This document shows, in pieces, positions 14,513 to 15,445 of a stretch of DNA of 15,445 nt. The position numbers and the translations under genes are program-made. The notes under the pieces were generated by a model that was not told the DNA's origin, made no database searches, and was given only the letters and a program-made list of their open reading frames with translations. The DNA comes from Granulicatella sp041433555 (GTDB lineage: Bacteria; Bacillota; Bacilli; Lactobacillales; Aerococcaceae), in the NCBI RefSeq assembly GCF_041433555.1, contig NZ_JAPWBR010000030.1, forward strand, positions 1-15,445, in the 5' to 3' direction. Within the stretch, counting starts at the first letter, position 1, and each line of letters begins with the position of its first letter.

Positions 14513-14589
14513 AAGTGTAGCTCGAATTTTAGCCCGACTTTTGTCACTTAAGAGGAAATTTTCGAAAACTTCCGCAACTTTAACGACTC

Positions 14590-15222
14590 TTAAATATGAT
14601 CAGTTGGTACTACCGTATACGTTTGTTCAGTTGTTGTTTCTTCAGTAGTCGTCGTTTCTGTTGTCGTTTCTGTTGTCGTCTCTGTCGTCGTTGTTATCTG
14701 TTCTTCTGTAGTTGTTTCACTTGTAGTTACTTCCGCAGTTGTCGATGCTTCTGTTGTTGTCGTCGTACTATTTTCACGAATATAACCAATATAAATAGTA
14801 CAATCTTCTTCCACAAATGATGCCCCTGCAGAAACTAAACTTGTGCTTGCTGCAACTCCAGATAATACTAATCCTACGATTAAGATGAATTTCTTCCCGT
14901 TTTTATTAGATACTAGGAAATACCCAGCACCCGTCAGCGCTAAGATTCCTAAACTCACCATAATCATCGAAGAGTTTGTTCCTGTTTTTGGTAATTGACA
15001 CGCTTCTTTATTGTAATCATATACGAAAATAATGCGTTCTCCATCGAGCAATTCATAATTTGGTTCGCCGTTTTGAATGGCTTCTTTCTGTTGTGGAGTT
15101 AAATCAGTATATTGAACAGTGATTACATCTGGATGTGTTGCTTCAGCGATGCTAGTTGTATTGAATCCAAAAATCCCAAACAACATAATCATTGCTGCTA
15201 GTCGTAAAGCTATTTTCTTCAT
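14590..15222 (-). CDS. Surface protein paralogue C: internal LPxTG, second signal-like segment, Thr-rich tail
   Basis: 210 residues from the ATG at 15222, which has AGGAAGG ahead; the frame also opens at a GTG five codons earlier that lacks its own site. Signal peptide ends near I-A-E-A|T (25-29). The exported domain has V-Q-Y-T-D-L-T-P-Q-Q-K-E-A-I-Q-N-G-E-P, F-V-Y and Cys75. LPKTG is at 77-81, followed by a helix to about 104 and S-N-K-N-G-K-K. A second hydrophobic segment (about 112-118) runs into L-V-S-A|G (119-123). Next are E-D-C-T-I-Y-I-G-Y-I (139-148, Cys141), a Thr/Glu tail (about 152-200) and the end V-V-P-T-D-H-I. Function unknown. It matches A and B in the order and spacing of every element. 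No clear terminator follows: 14546-14584 holds a nested palindrome (TTAAGA/TCTTAA around GGAAgTTTT/AAAAtTTCC) but no U run. Confidence 0.85.
   Translation of the reverse strand: MKKIALRLAAMIMLFGIFGFNTTSIAEATHPDVITVQYTDLTPQQKEAIQNGEPNYELLDGERIIFVYDYNKEACQLPKTGTNSSMIMVSLGILALTGAGYFLVSNKNGKKFILIVGLVLSGVAASTSLVSAGASFVEEDCTIYIGYIRENSTTTTTEASTTAEVTTSETTTEEQITTTTETTTETTTETTTTEETTTEQTYTVVPTDHI
14651..14698. repeat. Tandem 12-bp repeats in the Thr-rich tail of protein C
   Basis: GTCGTTTCTGTT occurs at 14651 and 14663, with variant units at 14675 and 14687. Each encodes four residues of the E-T-T-T pattern, so changes in unit number stay in frame. Confidence 0.7.
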
Positions 15223-15256
15223 ACACACCTTCCTCACTTTTTATGAATTCATTTCA

Positions 15257-15285
15257 ATTATCACATAACTCCGATTGAAACTCAA
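15257..15285 (-). promoter_or_regulatory. Promoter of surface protein gene C
   Basis: On the minus strand: TTGAGT (15280-15285), a 17-nt spacer and GATAAT (15257-15262), with TGT just ahead of the -10 as an extended element. About 35 nt separate it from the start codon. Confidence 0.7.
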
Positions 15286-15344
15286 ATAATATTTGTACAA
15301 TTTCACAAACTTTTCACAGCCCCACTGTCCAACTATATTAGTAA

Positions 15345-15378
15345 ATAAAAAAACTGGTGAAGTTTCCTTCACCAGTTT
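15345..15378 (-). terminator. Rho-independent terminator of surface protein gene D
   Basis: A perfect 12-bp stem, AAACTGGTGAAG (minus strand, 15378-15367) with CTTCACCAGTTT (15362-15351), has a GAAA tetraloop. TTTTATT follows. Confidence 0.95.
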
Positions 15379-15392
15379 CGTTTCATATTGAA

Positions 15393-15445
15393 TTATAAAT
15401 GATCAGCCGGAAATACATCAGCACTATTAATTTCTGTAGTAGAAG
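15393..15445 (-). CDS. Surface protein paralogue D, C-terminal end only (cut by window edge)
   Basis: Only the last 17 codons are inside the window. They read S-T-T-E-I-N-S-A-D-V-F-P-A-D-H-L before a TAA stop and a terminator. The S-T-T-E start matches the Thr/Glu tails of A to C, and the F-P-A-D-H-L end matches their conserved V-x-P-T-D-[HR]-[LI]. Same strand and same spacing to a terminator as its neighbours. This makes it a probable fourth member of the array; the rest of the protein lies off the right edge and cannot be checked. Confidence 0.7.
   Translation of the reverse strand, partial: STTEINSADVFPADHL

Noticed and set aside
14596..14820. Cys-rich plus-strand open frame opposite the Thr tail of protein C
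   Set aside because: Cys/Phe/Arg richness is simply the antisense reading of Thr/Glu codons; there is no ribosome site or promoter.

Overview
The window looks like chromosomal DNA of a low-GC Gram-positive bacterium of the order Lactobacillales. The signs are AT-rich codon use, AAGGAGG-type ribosome binding sites, occasional TTG starts, LPxTG surface proteins, a cluster-less MutY and a yybP-ykoY riboswitch ahead of a Ca2+-type P-ATPase. The vitamin B6 salvage locus and tandem small LPxTG proteins would fit Carnobacteriaceae (for example Granulicatella-like organisms). That placement is inference and was not tested against any database.

Layout. 1-240: a strong leftward promoter and leader that resemble an rRNA operon start, plus a 14-bp palindrome. 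285-1799: phosphoglucomutase/phosphomannomutase. 1935-4571: ntdP (own promoter), then mutY and recX, which overlap and form a recX-mutY transcription unit. 4708-7368: P-type Ca2+/Mn2+ ATPase behind a Mn2+ riboswitch with an intrinsic terminator. All of these read leftward. 7607-10321: a divergent vitamin B6 locus. A MocR/PdxR-like regulator reads left; a pyridoxal kinase and an ECF transporter S component read right. They are separated by back-to-back overlapping promoters and a perfect 16-bp palindromic operator. 10322-10832: a terminator, then two copies of a long folded repeat whose stems co-vary. 10833-12628: a map-galE operon reading left.

12775 to the right edge: a leftward tandem array of at least four paralogous small surface proteins (three complete, the fourth cut by the window end), each with its own terminator and, for the three complete ones, its own promoter. 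This is the most unusual part. Each complete protein has a signal peptide, a domain of about 50 residues with one Cys, and an LPxTG motif plus membrane helix and basic stop located in the MIDDLE of the protein. A second hydrophobic segment ending in an A-x-A-like site follows, so it looks like an internal signal peptide. Then come a short Cys-containing domain, a Thr/Glu-rich tail of 60-80 residues and an invariant end of the form [VF]-x-P-[TA]-D-[HR]-[LI]. The layout suggests a two-part surface precursor: sortase would anchor the N-terminal piece, and the C-terminal mucin-like piece would be exported separately or held by a membrane hairpin.

Other points of interest are a MocR protein whose Schiff-base lysine is replaced by serine, a MutY with all four Fe-S cysteines replaced, and a copied fragment of the galE 3' end beside the folded repeats.
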